Assembly (NCBI RefSeq): GCF_000496755.2
Contig: NZ_AYKS02000040.1
Location: forward strand, 1-7,857
Length of the DNA: 7,857 nucleotides
Direction: 5' to 3'
Origin: Serratia sp. DD3
GTDB taxonomy: Bacteria > Pseudomonadota > Gammaproteobacteria > Enterobacterales > Enterobacteriaceae
Position numbers and translations under genes: made by a program. Of the stretch, positions 7,390 through 7,857 are shown piece after piece. A model generated the notes under the pieces. That model was not told the DNA's origin, made no database searches, and saw nothing but the letters and a program-made list of their open reading frames with translations. The first letter of the stretch is position 1. Every line of letters begins with the position of its first letter.

Positions 7390-7497
7390 GTAGGGTACAG
7401 AGGTAAGATGTTCTATCTTTCAGACCTTTTACTTAACGTAATCGGATTTTGCTGAATATTTAGCCGCCCCAGTCAGTATTGACTGGGGCGTTTTTTT
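7390..7497 (+). ncRNA. spf: Spot 42 regulatory RNA
   Basis: Spot 42 is an Hfq-dependent trans-acting sRNA that base-pairs with mRNAs of sugar and central metabolism (galK and others in E. coli) and reinforces catabolite repression. The 108-nt gene starts GTAGGGTACAGAGGTAAGATG as in E. coli and keeps the unstructured pairing regions nearly unchanged. Differences I can recall are AACG for CACG, TTTTGC for TTTGGC, and one T fewer in the A+T stretch before the terminator. The Rho-independent terminator is an 11-bp stem (7465-7475 with 7480-7490), loop GTAT, and seven T. The position right after polA is the conserved one. A group II intron starts immediately downstream. Confidence 0.96.
7408..7455 (+). 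CDS. spfP: SpfP, 15-residue peptide encoded within Spot 42
   Basis: Inside Spot 42, ATG at 7408 opens a 15-codon frame, MFYLSDLLLNVIGFC, ending in TGA at 7453-7455. E. coli Spot 42 is a dual-function RNA encoding the 15-residue SpfP, which works with CRP in catabolite repression. As I remember that sequence, this one differs at two residues: N for H at position 10 and C for G at the last position. GAGG at 7400-7403 lies four bases before the ATG and can serve as ribosome site. Length, start and stop are kept despite base changes, which supports coding. Expression cannot be judged from sequence. Confidence 0.7.
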   Translation: MFYLSDLLLNVIGFC

Positions 7498-7499
7498 AT

Positions 7500-7857
7500 G
7501 TGCGCCGGGCATGGCGCGTAGCGCTTTGACAGGCGCTGTCCTTTGACTGTGGTGGTCGAAGGGCGACTTGGAGGTGTAAGTCCTCTACACACCCGACGAG
7601 GGGAAGTGTTAGCTGAACGGCAAGGGTGCCCATCGTGAGGTGGGATCTGAAGGAAGCTGAAAGCAAAATGCTGGCCTGACGAACAGGAAGCGGTTTAGGC
7701 ATAACAGTGGGGTAAGGCGGCATATATCGTCAAAGCCCGATACTCGTACGGAACGCTGTTACGTAAAGCCGACAGGTATAAGCAGGAAGGTCGCGCTAAT
7801 TACCCCGGGAGATCTGTTGCTCTGCCATGGAGCTACCAACATTGTGAGGTGTTGGGA
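7500..7857 (+). mobile_element. Group II intron, 5' part (IIC-like), truncated by window end
   Basis: A typical group II intron start, GTGCGCC, lies at 7500-7506, nine bases after the spf terminator stem. The following sequence matches, as I recall it, the domain I core of class IIC introns such as that of Oceanobacillus iheyensis at several ordered blocks: CCGGGCATGG (7506-7515), GGCAAGGGTG (7619-7628), GGATCTGAAGGAAGC (7643-7657), CTGACGAACAGGAAGC (7676-7691), TTAGGCATA (7694-7702), and TACCCCGGGAGATCTG (7801-7816). Class IIC introns characteristically insert behind transcription terminators, which is exactly the setting here. Only the first 358 bases are inside the window. No reverse transcriptase/maturase frame has begun, so whether the element is complete or mobile is unknown. 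The open frame on the opposite strand is not a gene. Confidence 0.83.

Noticed and set aside
7496..7723. 75-codon minus-strand frame at the right end
   Set aside because: It covers the structured RNA core of the group II intron and has no ribosome site or protein similarity.

Overview
The window comes from the chromosome of a gamma-proteobacterium of the order Enterobacterales. The gene order 5S rRNA, mobB/mobA, yihD, srkA, dsbA, polA, spf (Spot 42) is the one known from Escherichia coli around rrnA and polA. The proteins are close to E. coli but diverged, and the moderate GC content and the repeat family of the form TTCAAGTTGCAG...GGGTATA point to Yersiniaceae or a neighbouring family. The genus is an inference and is not proven by the sequence.

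Layout. Bases 1-153 are the 23S-5S spacer, followed by a complete 5S rRNA gene (154-273) and its intrinsic terminator (286-315). Convergent with it are the molybdenum cofactor genes mobA and mobB on the minus strand, which overlap by one base (TAATG). Divergent from mobA is yihD. A palindromic intergenic repeat follows, then srkA and dsbA as a two-gene unit closed by a strong terminator at 3723-3748. Next comes 570 bp without an intact gene before polA. Its left part holds what I read as the decayed C-terminal end of yihG on the minus strand, interrupted by a 17-bp tandem repeat. Its right part is AT-rich and carries DnaA-box-like sites. polA is complete with all three active sites. After polA there is a short hairpin copy of the same repeat family seen before srkA, then the promoter and gene of the Spot 42 regulatory RNA, which also encodes a 15-residue peptide matching SpfP. 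Nine bases after the Spot 42 terminator stem a group II intron begins; the window ends inside its domain I region, before any maturase gene.

The genes do not form one pathway. mobA/mobB complete the molybdenum guanine dinucleotide cofactor, srkA and dsbA belong to envelope and stress physiology (co-transcribed and Cpx-controlled in E. coli), polA does gap filling and primer removal, and spf/spfP acts in catabolite repression. Nearly everything is conserved core genome. The unusual parts are the yihG remnant with its tandem repeat, the DnaA-box cluster, the intron docked behind the spf terminator, and the preserved SpfP reading frame.
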